DNA of 64,000 nt from Chitinophagaceae bacterium UBA4411 (GTDB taxonomy: Bacteria > Bacteroidota > Bacteroidia > Chitinophagales > Chitinophagaceae), in the NCBI GenBank assembly GCA_002400415.1, contig DGQP01000007.1, forward strand, positions 1 through 64,000, in the 5' to 3' direction. The translations under genes were made by a program, and so were the position numbers. Every line of letters starts with the position of its first letter. Position 1 is the stretch's first letter. Positions 8,332 through 17,328 of this stretch are shown here, piece after piece. The notes beneath the pieces were generated by a model, which was not told the DNA's origin, did no database searches, and was given only the letters and a program-made list of their open reading frames with translations.

Positions 8332-8826
8332 ATGAAACTTCTTACTCCCGAAATTGGTTTGCTCGTCTGGACTTTACTGGCTTTCCTGATCGTGTTTTTT
8401 ATCCTGGCAAAATTTGCCTGGCCTGCTATTGTGAAAGGGCTGCGTGACAGAGAGAACAGTATATCTGAGTCACTGGCCACCGCCGAAAGAGTGAAAGCCG
8501 AAATGGCTCAGCTGCAAAGTGAAAACGAAGCCTTGCTGGCCAAAGCCCGGGAAGAGAGATCCCAGTTGCTGAAAGAAGCAAGAGAAACGAAGGACAGGAT
8601 CATTAACGAAGCAAAAGAACAGGCAAAAGCAGAAGCGAATAAGATTGTAACTGAGGCACAGGCCGCTATCAATGCACAAAAAATGGCGGCATTGACAGAA
8701 GTGAAGAACCAGGTTGGTAAACTGGTGATTGAAGTAAGTGAAAAAGTGCTGAGAAGGGAGCTGGGGAATAAAGATGCCCAGGAAGCTCATATTAAAGGGC
8801 TGGTTGACGAAGTAAAATTGAATTAA
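8332..8826 (+). CDS. atpF: F1Fo ATP synthase subunit b
   Basis: A 164-residue peripheral-stalk subunit. One N-terminal transmembrane helix (about residues 9-28) is followed by a long charged Ala/Glu/Lys-rich coiled coil that reaches from the membrane to the delta subunit. Length matches the family (about 156-170). A 91-nt spacer separates it from atpE and an 89-nt spacer with short repeats separates it from atpH. Confidence 0.95.
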   Translation: MKLLTPEIGLLVWTLLAFLIVFFILAKFAWPAIVKGLRDRENSISESLATAERVKAEMAQLQSENEALLAKAREERSQLLKEARETKDRIINEAKEQAKAEANKIVTEAQAAINAQKMAALTEVKNQVGKLVIEVSEKVLRRELGNKDAQEAHIKGLVDEVKLN

Positions 8827-8851
8827 AAACAGCTGAGAGTGCTGAGCTATG

Positions 8852-8877
8852 AGCTGCGGGTTTAGTCATCTGCAGCT
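8852..8877. repeat. Short inverted repeat in the atpF-atpH spacer
   Basis: AGCTGC (8852-8857) pairs with GCAGCT (8872-8877). It sits among short repeated words (GCTGAG, TAAACTC) that fill the spacer. No T-tract follows; the neighbouring genes are expected to be cotranscribed. Confidence 0.3.
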
Positions 8878-8915
8878 TAAAACTCTAAACTCCAGGCCCG
8901 AAGCTTAGAAAATAT

Positions 8916-9479
8916 ATGCCGAATCCACGTTTAGCATCGCGATACGCCAAATCACTGATTGATCTTGCTGTTGAAAGAGGACAGCTGGACGCAGTGTTTG
9001 CTGACATGCAATGGTTAAAGGCCGTTTGCAAAAGCAACCGTGATTTTGTGAACCTGCTGAAAAGCCCGGTGATCAAAGCAGATACAAAAAAGAAGATTGT
9101 TGATGCCGTTACTGCCGGTAAAATCGGTGAATTGACTGCTGCTTTTACAACCTTGCTGATTACAAAAGGAAGGGAAAGCAACTTACCGGAAATCATCAGC
9201 GCATTTATCACAGCTTATAATGAGCATAAGAATATACATACTATACAACTGGTCACTGCCCACCCCGTTAGTGATGCGATGAGAAATGCGATTGTGGAGC
9301 AGGTAAAAAAATCAGCCGGGTTTCAGCATGTGGAACTGGAAGAAAAAGTTGACGCAGACCTGATCGGTGGTTTTGTATTACAGGTGGGAGATAAACTGGT
9401 AGATGCCAGTGTGGCTTATGACCTGCGGGCTATTGCCAAGCAGTTTAAGAACAATGATTTCATTTATAAGCTCAGATAA
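8916..9479 (+). CDS. atpH: F1Fo ATP synthase subunit delta
   Basis: A 187-residue OSCP/delta subunit linking the peripheral stalk to the alpha3beta3 head. It has the family N-terminal six-helix bundle (starts PNPRLASRYAKSLIDLA) and the C-terminal strand region ending in GGFVLQVGDKLVDASV, followed by the usual tail. Length is typical. It lies 26 nt upstream of atpA. Confidence 0.95.
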   Translation: MPNPRLASRYAKSLIDLAVERGQLDAVFADMQWLKAVCKSNRDFVNLLKSPVIKADTKKKIVDAVTAGKIGELTAAFTTLLITKGRESNLPEIISAFITAYNEHKNIHTIQLVTAHPVSDAMRNAIVEQVKKSAGFQHVELEEKVDADLIGGFVLQVGDKLVDASVAYDLRAIAKQFKNNDFIYKLR

Positions 9480-9505
9480 TTTTTAAAAAAGATAAACAGA
9501 AATAT

Positions 9506-11086
9506 ATGGCAGAGATTAAACCCGATGAGATAAGTGCGATACTGCGCCAGCAGTTGAGCAACTTCAACGCCGCTGCGGACCTGGAAGAAGTAGGTACCGT
9601 ATTGCAGGTGGGTGATGGTATTGCCCGTGTTTACGGGTTGGGCAATGTACGTTATGGTGAACTCGTTGAGTTTGAAAACGGTGTTCGTGCCATCGCACTG
9701 AACCTCGAGGAAGACAATGTGGGTGTGGTATTGATGGGTGAAAGCGGCGAGATCAAAGAAGGAGCTAAAGTAAAACGTACCGGCCAGATCGCTTCTATTA
9801 AGGTGGGAGAGGGAATGGCAGGCCGTGTGGTAAATACCCTGGGTGAGCCCATTGATGGTAAAGGACCCATTACAGGTGAACGTTATGAAATGCCGCTGGA
9901 ACGTAAAGCGCCGGGGGTTATCTTCCGGGAGCCGGTAAAAGAGCCCCTGCAAACCGGTATCAAAGCGATTGATGCAATGATCCCTATTGGCCGTGGTCAG
10001 CGGGAATTGATCATCGGTGACCGCCAGACGGGTAAAACAGCTATTGCTGTGGATACCATCATCAACCAGAAAGAATTCTACAAAGCAGGTAAAACTGTTT
10101 ATTGTATATATGTGGCGATTGGCCAGAAGGCTTCCACCATTGCCGGTGTAATGAAGACATTGCAGGACAATGGTGCTATGGAATATACTACCATTGTAGC
10201 CGCTTCCGCTTCTGATCCTGCCCCGCTACAGTTCTATGCTCCTTTTGCCGGTGCAGCAATCGGGGAGTTCTTCCGTGATACCGGGCGTCCTGCGCTGATC
10301 ATCTATGATGACCTTTCCAAACAGGCAGTGGCTTACCGTGAGGTATCATTGTTGTTACGTCGTCCCCCGGGTCGTGAAGCTTATCCCGGTGACGTATTCT
10401 ACCTGCACAGCCGTTTGCTGGAAAGAGCTGCAAAAGTGATCAGTGATGATGCAGTTGCGAAGAATATGAATGATGTGCCGGATAGTATCAGGCATTTGGT
10501 GAAAGGCGGCGGTTCTTTAACAGCGTTACCAATCATCGAAACGCAGGCGGGTGACGTATCTGCTTATATCCCTACCAACGTAATTTCCATTACTGACGGA
10601 CAGATATTCCTCGAAACAAACCTATTCCTGTCTGGTATCCGCCCGGCGATCAACGTAGGTATCTCCGTGAGCCGTGTGGGTGGTAATGCGCAAATCAAAT
10701 CCATGAAGAAGGTGGCCGGTACATTGAAACTGGATCAGGCTTTATACCGTGAGCTGGAAGCCTTCTCTAAATTTGGTGGTGATCTTGATGCAGCTACCAA
10801 GAATGTAATTGACAAAGGTGCCCGTAACGTGGAAGTGCTGAAACAGCCTCAATACTCTCCTTTTGCGGTGGAAAAACAGGTAGCTATTATTTACCTGGGT
10901 ACAAACGGCCTGTTGAAAGATGTGGCTGTTAAAAGAGTGAAAGAATTTGAAGAACATTTCTTAATGGAAATGGACAGTAAACTCCCTGAAGTAATGGCTG
11001 AATTCAAAAAAGGTAACCTGCCTGAAGATGGTATTAAGAAGATGGTAGAACTGGCCAATGGTTTGATTCCTTCTTATAAAGCATAA
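9506..11086 (+). CDS. atpA: F1Fo ATP synthase subunit alpha
   Basis: A 526-residue subunit of the F1 head that forms the non-catalytic nucleotide sites and part of the catalytic interface. The beta-barrel domain occupies residues 1-95. The P-loop GDRQTGKT lies near residues 171-178. The family signature around the Arg finger (PAINVGISVSRVGG) is intact. It is the last gene of the unit: a strong terminator follows 24 nt later and no atpG comes next. In many other bacteria atpG, atpD and atpC follow directly. Confidence 0.98.
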   Translation: MAEIKPDEISAILRQQLSNFNAAADLEEVGTVLQVGDGIARVYGLGNVRYGELVEFENGVRAIALNLEEDNVGVVLMGESGEIKEGAKVKRTGQIASIKVGEGMAGRVVNTLGEPIDGKGPITGERYEMPLERKAPGVIFREPVKEPLQTGIKAIDAMIPIGRGQRELIIGDRQTGKTAIAVDTIINQKEFYKAGKTVYCIYVAIGQKASTIAGVMKTLQDNGAMEYTTIVAASASDPAPLQFYAPFAGAAIGEFFRDTGRPALIIYDDLSKQAVAYREVSLLLRRPPGREAYPGDVFYLHSRLLERAAKVISDDAVAKNMNDVPDSIRHLVKGGGSLTALPIIETQAGDVSAYIPTNVISITDGQIFLETNLFLSGIRPAINVGISVSRVGGNAQIKSMKKVAGTLKLDQALYRELEAFSKFGGDLDAATKNVIDKGARNVEVLKQPQYSPFAVEKQVAIIYLGTNGLLKDVAVKRVKEFEEHFLMEMDSKLPEVMAEFKKGNLPEDGIKKMVELANGLIPSYKA

Positions 11087-11110
11087 GACAACAGATTTTC
11101 TATTTGTAAA

Positions 11111-11134
11111 GGCGATCGTAAGATCGCCTTTTTT
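11111..11134 (+). terminator. Rho-independent terminator after atpA
   Basis: GGCGATC (11111-11117), loop GTAA, GATCGCC (11122-11128), then six T residues. It closes the atpBEFHA operon. Confidence 0.85.
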
Positions 11135-11605
11135 GTGCCTGCCGGGTGATACAACCCGGGTTTCTGTTACGTACAAATTCTCCTTCCTCCCGCTATTCCG
11201 GCCTTGTTTCCAGCGTAATATTTCATTAGAAATAGTGTATTTACGTATTTTCTCTATCCATTTATTGTAAGAAAATTATTTATTAAGTAATTGATATTTA
11301 ATACTAATAGTATTTATCATGCAGAAAATACGGTGATATATGCGAAAAATTTCTCGAAAAACTTGCATCAGTAAAAACCACATACTATTTTAGCAACAGA
11401 ATTCGAAAATACCCTACAGAAAACAACGTAATCCGATTATGAAACAAACCTCCTTCAACAAGGGATTTTACTCCCCCGGAAGTTTAGCCTCCACTACATC
11501 GGTTTCCATTGCAATCTAATAAAGGGTTTTCAGGTAATCAAAAAGATAAGATCCAGGACCTAGAGCAGCCGTACCTAAACAATCTTGAACCCTAAAAGAA
11601 ACGTG
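11135..11605 (+). other. AT-rich intergenic region with one 26-codon ORF
   Basis: This 470-bp stretch between the atp terminator and the next gene is very AT-rich from about 11215 to 11400. It holds one short ORF at 11439-11519 listed separately. I see no RNA gene, no exact TAnnTTTG motif with a -33 partner, and no clear riboswitch. Confidence 0.4.
11439..11519 (+). CDS. Possible 26-residue peptide ORF
   Basis: An ATG-to-TAA ORF encodes MKQTSFNKGFYSPGSLASTT followed by SVSIAI. It lies 86 nt upstream of the T9SS-tailed gene. No family is recognised. It could be a small protein or leader peptide, but ORFs of this size occur by chance and no Shine-Dalgarno is evident. Confidence 0.2.
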   Translation: MKQTSFNKGFYSPGSLASTTSVSIAI

Positions 11606-12928
11606 ATGAAAACTAACACCTCTTTAAAAACAACAATCGCCCTGCTGAGTGTGGCAGTGCTGGTGGCTCTTTCCTTTTCTTCTTTTGCACAATCAGGCAC
11701 TCAGTCTATTCCCGAATTAGTATTTAAAAATCCTGTGCTGGAATCGGGGACTACCGGAGCTAATGGCGCTGTGTACCGGTTTTCTGATGTGGCTACAAAT
11801 ATTGATGCGCTCGTTAAAATTGCGGGCCGGTCATCTTCCAATGTAAGGATCAGTAATATAGACATGACCAGCACTGGTCACGCAAATGCTTTTCAGCCAC
11901 AAATCAGTTATAATAATGGTAATGCTCCAAGCAATACGAATTGGTGGATGGATTTTGATTTCAATTTTGTAAATAAAGGTTCACTCACCCCGGTTTCAGT
12001 TACCAGTTTCAACCTTACAGCAATTGACGTGGATGGTGATGGCAGCAGGCTTCATGAGTATGTTTCTTTTATGGCCCCGCAGTCTTATTTATTAGAGAAT
12101 AACAGCCTGCTCTCCGTGACGAGTATTTTTCAGACTATTCTCAATGTTCTAACGCCCGGCAAGCAATTTGACGGTCCTACACGCAATTTTACTGATATAG
12201 ATGTAAATGCAACTGAAGTGATGACAACCGTTAACTATGTTAACAAAAGTTCATTCCGGTTGCGTGCAGGAGGTGCTACTTCCGGAGGCTCCAGCAGCGC
12301 AGCCGATCGTATGTATTCGTTATGGTTCAAGGGCTTTAATTATAATATTCCTATGCAGGTTATTCTGCCTGTCAAACTGGAATCATTTACGGCTATTCTT
12401 AACAACAACAGCAATAAAGTTGATCTGCGCTGGGTAACTTCCTCAGAAAAAAATGTGAGCCATTTTGCAGTAGAAAAAAGCACTGATGGGAAGAACTTTG
12501 CCGATGCCGGCCTGGTATTCGCCTTCGGGAATACAAATGACATCATGAATTATACATTCACGGATATGATCAATACACAGGATAAAGTAATCTATTACAG
12601 GCTGCGTACAGTTGATGCAGACGGAAAATTTGATTACTCTGCCACCCGCATTATCCGTACCGGCAAACAAACTGAAAATACGGTCTCCATCCTCACCTAC
12701 CCTAATCCTGTTACCAGCGAACTGCGGATTACTATCCCGGACAGCTGGCAGGGAAAGAAGGTAACTTATGAATTGCTCAATGCTAATGCACAGGTAACAA
12801 AAAAGGCGGAAACAGGCAGTGCCAGCCAGACCGAAACCATGAATGTTAACAGTTTAACGCCTGGTTTGTATGTAGTTAAGGTGAGCTGCGGAACAGAAAC
12901 AGCTACGCAAAAAATCATTAAGAGATAA
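11606..12928 (+). CDS. Secreted protein with a T9SS C-terminal sorting tail
   Basis: A 440-residue exported protein. The ATG at 11606 directly begins a signal peptide (MKTNTSLKTT... ending SSFAQ); a TTG seven codons upstream is unlikely. The N-terminal 230 residues form an unrecognised beta-rich domain. Residues around 255-350 form a fibronectin-III-like module starting LPVKLESF and containing VEKSTDGKNF, typical of the domain preceding T9SS tails. The last 75 residues (TYPNPV ... GLYVVKVSCG ... KIIKR) are a type A sorting domain, predicting passage through the Por secretion system and attachment to the cell surface or release. It stands alone, followed by a terminator. Confidence 0.85.
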   Translation: MKTNTSLKTTIALLSVAVLVALSFSSFAQSGTQSIPELVFKNPVLESGTTGANGAVYRFSDVATNIDALVKIAGRSSSNVRISNIDMTSTGHANAFQPQISYNNGNAPSNTNWWMDFDFNFVNKGSLTPVSVTSFNLTAIDVDGDGSRLHEYVSFMAPQSYLLENNSLLSVTSIFQTILNVLTPGKQFDGPTRNFTDIDVNATEVMTTVNYVNKSSFRLRAGGATSGGSSSAADRMYSLWFKGFNYNIPMQVILPVKLESFTAILNNNSNKVDLRWVTSSEKNVSHFAVEKSTDGKNFADAGLVFAFGNTNDIMNYTFTDMINTQDKVIYYRLRTVDADGKFDYSATRIIRTGKQTENTVSILTYPNPVTSELRITIPDSWQGKKVTYELLNANAQVTKKAETGSASQTETMNVNSLTPGLYVVKVSCGTETATQKIIKR

Positions 12929-12951
12929 GTTAGTTTTTATTGGGGGTCTTT

Positions 12952-12979
12952 GCCAGGTTCGAAAGGGCCTGGCTTTTTT
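12952..12979 (+). terminator. Rho-independent terminator after the T9SS-tailed gene
   Basis: GCCAGG (12952-12957), ten-nt loop, CCTGGC (12968-12973), then six T residues. Confidence 0.8.
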
Positions 12980-12991
12980 GTCTTAAAATGA

Positions 12992-13023
12992 TTTGGTTTA
13001 TAATATAAACTACTTTATGTTTG
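12992..13023 (+). promoter_or_regulatory. Complete Bacteroidota promoter for the TonB receptor gene
   Basis: TTTG at 12992-12995 (-33 element), 20-nt spacer, and TATGTTTG at 13016-13023 (-7 element, exact TAnnTTTG). This is the best two-part match in the window. The ATG follows 25 nt later. Confidence 0.7.
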
Positions 13024-13047
13024 TGCTGAAAATTCAAAACCACTGGT

Positions 13048-15303
13048 ATGAAACAATTTCGGATTACCCTTTTATTGGTCTTTACTGCCTTGTTTTCGGT
13101 GCTTGTAAATGCACAGACAGTTGTAAAAGGTGTAGTGAAAGATAATAAGGGAAGAGCGATGCCCGGCATCAGTATTACACTGAAGGATACCTATGATGGG
13201 GCTACTACTGATTCATCCGGAAAATACTCTTTTAAAACAACAGAGAAAGGAGAGCAGCTGATCGTGGCCAGTTCTATCGGGTATAAATCATTTGAACAAA
13301 AGATTGTACTGGACGGGACCACGCAAACAATTGATATTACATTAAAAGAAGAAGTAACAGAGTTGAGGGCTGTGGTACTGACTGCCGGAACATTTGAAGC
13401 CAGCGACAGGAAAAGGGCGGCTGTTGTATTAGACCCGATAGATATTGTTACGACAGCGAGTGCGAATGGGGATATCACCGGGGCTTTAAAAACATTGCCG
13501 GGAGCTCAGCAGGTAGGCGAAAGCGAAGGCTTATATGTGCGGGGTGGAACCGCAGCGGAAACAAAAACATTTATAGACGGCACCCTCGTGAATAACTTCT
13601 TTTTCAGCAGTGTGCCCAATATTGCCCAGTTCGGAAGATTCTCCCCCTTTATTTTTAAAGGAACTGTTTTTAGTACAGGTGGTTATTCCGCTTTGTATGG
13701 CCAGGCCTTATCATCTGCATTAATACTAGAATCCATTGATCTTCCTGATCAGTCTTCAGCAAATATCGGCCTGACAGTACTCAGCGGCAGCGCAGGTTAC
13801 CAGCATCTGGCAAAGAATAAAAAATATTCACTGGGGGGCAGTTATAGCTACACGAATCTCGGGCTGGCTTTTGCTATCATAAAGCAAAAACAGGATTATC
13901 AAAAAATGCCTGCCTATCACAATGCTGATGCTAACTTCAGGATCAAGACATCCAAAACGGGTATGCTGAAGTATTATGGTTATTTCAGCAGCAGCAGGCT
14001 GGCATTTACCACGAATAGTATTGACTCGATAGGCTATAAAGACAGGTTTGGCCTGAGCAATACCAATATTTATCATAACCTGGCCTGGAGAGAGAATCTT
14101 GGACATCAATGGAAAGTAAACATGGGAGTATCGTATGCAAATAATAAAGATGATATCAGCAGTTCCATGCAGGATAATAATAAAAATGAAGTATTGCTTG
14201 GTAATCTTGAGTTTAAAAAATTCAATGTGGATGTAAAAGGGAATTACTTCAATGCCAGGTTTGTTCTGGAAAAAAGACTAAAAGGTTTGAGTGCGGTCCG
14301 TTTTGGCAGCGAATATAATTACAGCAATGATAAATCGGTCTATACGGACTATAACGGGAATAAATACCCCGGATCCGTAAAGGAACATATCAATTCAGTA
14401 TTTGCAGAAGCAGATATATATATCACCAATGATGTGGCGGCTAAGGCCGGTACCCGCCTGGAGCATTCCGCATTACTGGATAAAACCAATATTGCACCCC
14501 GCCTCTCCATCGCCTATAAGTTGAGTAAAGGCTCACAGGCATCGCTGGCCTATGGTATCTTTTACCAGAACCCGGAACGAAGATACCTGCCTTCAACCAG
14601 CAGCCTGACTTTTATGAAAGCGACTCATTATATTGCCCAGTTTCAGAAAGTGGCTAACCAGCAATCTTTCCGGACGGAGATATTTTATAAAAAATATGAT
14701 AACCTGCTGAAGACGACACAAACAACCGGCCAGGAAACAGCAATTAATAACAAGGGCTTTGGCGATGCGAAAGGAATTGAATTCTTCTGGAGAGATAAAA
14801 AGACAATTAAGAGTTTTGATTACTGGATATCTTATTCTTACCTGGATACAAAACGGGATTTCCTGAATTTCCCTTTTGCAATCACCCCCAATTTTGCCGC
14901 AAAACACACCGCTTCGTTGGTGACGAAAAAGTTTGTGCAAAAATGGAAAATGAACCTGAATGCAGCATATAATTTTGCCAGCGGCCGCCCTTATTATAAT
15001 ATCGGATTTGATGGTTCAAACTATAAGTTTAATGACAGGGGGACGATCCCGGATTATCATAACGTAAGTTTTTCAATCAATTACCTGCCATTTATAGGTA
15101 AGAAAAATCCCAAAGCGTTTGCCGTATATGTATTGCAGGTGAGCAATATCTTCAATATCAAACAGACGTATGGTTACCAGTATTCTTATAACGGGTACAG
15201 GAAAGAGGCAATCGTGCCGACATCAAGAATGTTTGTATTCCTTGGTGCTTTTATAAGCTTTGGTGTTGATCGTAGTGACGAAGTAATCAATAACGGGCTA
15301 TAA
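13048..15303 (+). CDS. TonB-dependent receptor with N-terminal carboxypeptidase-D-like domain
   Basis: A 751-residue outer-membrane transporter. It has a signal peptide ending VNAQ, then a CarboxypepD_reg-like/CNA-B-type domain (residues 22-105) common in Bacteroidota receptors. The plug domain (about 115-225) includes GALKTLPGAQ and GLYVRGGTAAET. The rest is the 22-strand beta-barrel, with many alternating aromatic strands. No SusD homologue is adjacent, so it is probably not a classical polysaccharide utilisation locus; iron-complex, vitamin or peptide uptake are alternatives. The next gene (15350) follows after 46 nt and may be cotranscribed. Confidence 0.92.
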   Translation: MKQFRITLLLVFTALFSVLVNAQTVVKGVVKDNKGRAMPGISITLKDTYDGATTDSSGKYSFKTTEKGEQLIVASSIGYKSFEQKIVLDGTTQTIDITLKEEVTELRAVVLTAGTFEASDRKRAAVVLDPIDIVTTASANGDITGALKTLPGAQQVGESEGLYVRGGTAAETKTFIDGTLVNNFFFSSVPNIAQFGRFSPFIFKGTVFSTGGYSALYGQALSSALILESIDLPDQSSANIGLTVLSGSAGYQHLAKNKKYSLGGSYSYTNLGLAFAIIKQKQDYQKMPAYHNADANFRIKTSKTGMLKYYGYFSSSRLAFTTNSIDSIGYKDRFGLSNTNIYHNLAWRENLGHQWKVNMGVSYANNKDDISSSMQDNNKNEVLLGNLEFKKFNVDVKGNYFNARFVLEKRLKGLSAVRFGSEYNYSNDKSVYTDYNGNKYPGSVKEHINSVFAEADIYITNDVAAKAGTRLEHSALLDKTNIAPRLSIAYKLSKGSQASLAYGIFYQNPERRYLPSTSSLTFMKATHYIAQFQKVANQQSFRTEIFYKKYDNLLKTTQTTGQETAINNKGFGDAKGIEFFWRDKKTIKSFDYWISYSYLDTKRDFLNFPFAITPNFAAKHTASLVTKKFVQKWKMNLNAAYNFASGRPYYNIGFDGSNYKFNDRGTIPDYHNVSFSINYLPFIGKKNPKAFAVYVLQVSNIFNIKQTYGYQYSYNGYRKEAIVPTSRMFVFLGAFISFGVDRSDEVINNGL

Positions 15304-15349
15304 GAAATATTATTAATAATAACACATCAACCTTTAAAACTGATCAATA

Positions 15350-15997
15350 ATGAAAAAGACAATTTTCTTCCTCCTCGCCACGTTCCTGGTGGCAACTGGT
15401 TTTTCACAAAGTGAAAAATATATTGCTGCAATGAAAAAAAATATTGCAGAGATTGACAGCGCATTAATAAAGAATGATCCGGCCAGGCTGGTGGATATTG
15501 CAGCAACCTTTGAACGCATTGGCGATGCTGAAAAAACACAATGGCTTCCTTTTTATTATGCAGCATATTGCCAGATTACTTTTTCTTTTATGAAGAATGA
15601 TCCGGCCATTAATGATGGCATGGCTGATAAGGCCGACCTGTTGCTGGAAAAAGCAGAAACCCTGGAAAAAAATAATAGCGAAATCAGCTTGTTAAAGGCA
15701 ATGAATGCTTCTCTGCGCATGCTGGTCAATCCTATGGAACGATGGATGGACCTTGGTCCCAAAATCCAGAACTATAGCCAGGATGCTATGACGCAGGATC
15801 CCACCAATCCACGTCCTTATTGGTTCAGCGGTGTTTCTTTAAAAAATACGCCTGAACAATTTGGTGGCGGTTGCGGAACAGCCAAGCCTCAATTAGATAA
15901 AGCGCTTGAACTGTTCGGAACCTTCAAACCTGCCAGCGAACTGCACCCGAATTGGGGAAAGCAGGCCTGTGAAAGAGATGCAGCCGGATGTAAATAA
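15350..15997 (+). CDS. Exported TPR-like protein of unknown function
   Basis: A 215-residue protein with a signal peptide (MKKTIFFLLATFLVATGFSQ). The mature part is helical with TPR-like pairs: an early ALIKNDPARLVDIA segment, a central DKADLLLEKAETLEKNN segment, then RPYWFSGVSLKNTPEQFGGG. The Gly-rich GGGCGTAKPQLDKALELF and the Cys residues near the C-terminus are distinctive. Proteins of this type often accompany TonB receptors in Bacteroidota; a scaffold role is inference. A terminator follows. Confidence 0.75.
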   Translation: MKKTIFFLLATFLVATGFSQSEKYIAAMKKNIAEIDSALIKNDPARLVDIAATFERIGDAEKTQWLPFYYAAYCQITFSFMKNDPAINDGMADKADLLLEKAETLEKNNSEISLLKAMNASLRMLVNPMERWMDLGPKIQNYSQDAMTQDPTNPRPYWFSGVSLKNTPEQFGGGCGTAKPQLDKALELFGTFKPASELHPNWGKQACERDAAGCK

Positions 15998-16016
15998 TAG
16001 CAATAAACAGTCCAGA

Positions 16017-16045
16017 AGCCTGTTATGCTGCACACGGGCTTTTTT
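16017..16045 (+). terminator. Rho-independent terminator after the TPR-like gene
   Basis: A seven-pair stem (AGCCTGT at 16017-16023 with ACGGGCT at 16034-16040, one G-U pair) is followed by T6. It separates the receptor unit from the membrane-protein operon and rules out an upstream start for the next gene. Confidence 0.65.
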
Positions 16046-16066
16046 ATATTCCAAAATAAAACTACT

Positions 16067-16660
16067 ATGGTTGAAGAGAAATTCTCGCCAGAACAAAGCC
16101 TTCAGCTTATCCGTTCTATGATAGAAAAGGTGAAACAGGATTTTTCGGATAATTCTTTTTTTCTTTTATTATGGGGCTGGCTGATCTTAATTGCAGCACT
16201 CCTGCATTACGGACTGATGACTTTTAGCAACTTTAAACAGCCCTGGATGGCCTGGAGCCTGATGTGGGTGGGAGCTGTAATAAGCATTTATTACGCTATC
16301 CGCAGTGAACGGAAACAAAAACACAAAACGTATATCGGGGATACCATGAAGCTGGTGGGAGCAGCAACCGGAATTACATTTTCTGTGCTGGCATTTATAC
16401 TCGGGTATTTTGAACTTTGGTCCTATTCTTTCCCTGTTTATTTTACACTGTATGGTTATATCGCATTTGTTTCAGGAACTATTATAAGCTTTGCGCCGTT
16501 GCGGTGGGCGGGAGTTGCGTGCTGGCCTGTTGCTGTTGTATCCGTTTTTGTAAGCTTTGACATCCAGTTGCTGCTGATGGCATTTGTAGTGCTTATATCC
16601 TATATTATACCGGGATACCTGCTGAAATTTCATCAAAAAAACCAAACAAACAGGGTATGA
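16067..16660 (+). CDS. Membrane protein of unknown function, paralogue 1
   Basis: A 197-residue inner-membrane protein. The ATG at 16067 is chosen because the upstream in-frame ATG (16025) lies within a terminator. The cytoplasmic N-terminus (FSPEQSLQLIRSMIEKVKQDF) is followed by five or six transmembrane helices, the first beginning LLLWGWLIL. It shares the pattern S-L-x-L-I-x-x-M-I-x-K and W-G-x-L-I with the next gene, so the two are tandem paralogues. Its stop overlaps the next start (ATGA), indicating translational coupling. Function is unknown; the winged-helix protein at the end of the operon is probably its regulator. Confidence 0.8.
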   Translation: MVEEKFSPEQSLQLIRSMIEKVKQDFSDNSFFLLLWGWLILIAALLHYGLMTFSNFKQPWMAWSLMWVGAVISIYYAIRSERKQKHKTYIGDTMKLVGAATGITFSVLAFILGYFELWSYSFPVYFTLYGYIAFVSGTIISFAPLRWAGVACWPVAVVSVFVSFDIQLLLMAFVVLISYIIPGYLLKFHQKNQTNRV

Positions 16661-17328
16661 GCAAGGAAAAACAACTTACCGAAAGGGAAAGCCTTGATCT
16701 TATTGCCACAATGATCAGCAAGGCTAAAGATTCCTATCATGATACCGGTATCGGAGCTATTATGTGGGGGGCACTTATTGCAATCTGTTCTATTGTGAAA
16801 TTGTCAGAGATCCATTTTGAATATCAGCTTCCGTTCGATATCTACCTGCTTACATTTCTGGCAATCATTCCACAGGTATTGATTACAATCAGGGAAAAAA
16901 AAGAACGGAAAGTAAAGTCATTTGATGATAGTTACATGGATTATATCTGGCTGGGATTTGGTATTGGTATTTTCCTGCTGATCTTTATTATTAATGTCAT
17001 TTTTAACGTATGGGGACCTGTAGCCACAGAGTACCGGCAGCTGGCCGGTCATCGTTCTGCATTCCAGTTCAGTGAGTTTATTTCGCCGCTTTTCCTTTTG
17101 TTATATGGTCTTCCAACGTTCATCACAGGAGCGGCCTGCAAGTTCAGGCCTATGTTATGGGGCGGGCTTTTCTGCTGGGTATGTTGTATAGCCACCCTCT
17201 TTACATCCATAAAAGCTGACCTGCTGCTAACAGCTGCATCTGCAATAATAGCCTGGTTAATTCCGGGAATCCTGATGGAACGGGAATACAGGAACTATAA
17301 AAAAGAGCAAGCGGCGCTGCATGTTTAA
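16657..17328 (+). CDS. Membrane protein of unknown function, paralogue 2
   Basis: A 223-residue inner-membrane protein related to the preceding one. The N-terminus (TERESLDLIATMISKAKDSY) aligns with that of paralogue 1, and the first helix contains IMWGALIAI. Six transmembrane segments are likely. It overlaps its upstream neighbour by 4 nt and its downstream neighbour by 8 nt, so all three are one tightly coupled operon. No catalytic motif is visible. Confidence 0.8.
   Translation: MSKEKQLTERESLDLIATMISKAKDSYHDTGIGAIMWGALIAICSIVKLSEIHFEYQLPFDIYLLTFLAIIPQVLITIREKKERKVKSFDDSYMDYIWLGFGIGIFLLIFIINVIFNVWGPVATEYRQLAGHRSAFQFSEFISPLFLLLYGLPTFITGAACKFRPMLWGGLFCWVCCIATLFTSIKADLLLTAASAIIAWLIPGILMEREYRNYKKEQAALHV

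Noticed and set aside
9464..9952. 162-codon minus-strand ORF opposite atpA
   Set aside because: Antisense to the highly conserved start of atpA; no motif.
12952..12979. tRNA T-loop-like GGTTCGAA
   Set aside because: The bases form the loop of a clear terminator and no acceptor or anticodon stem can be drawn around them. No other tRNA-like structure was seen.
13048..15303. SusC/SusD polysaccharide utilisation locus
   Set aside because: No SusD, glycoside hydrolase or hybrid sensor is nearby; the receptor is smaller than SusC proteins (about 1000 residues).
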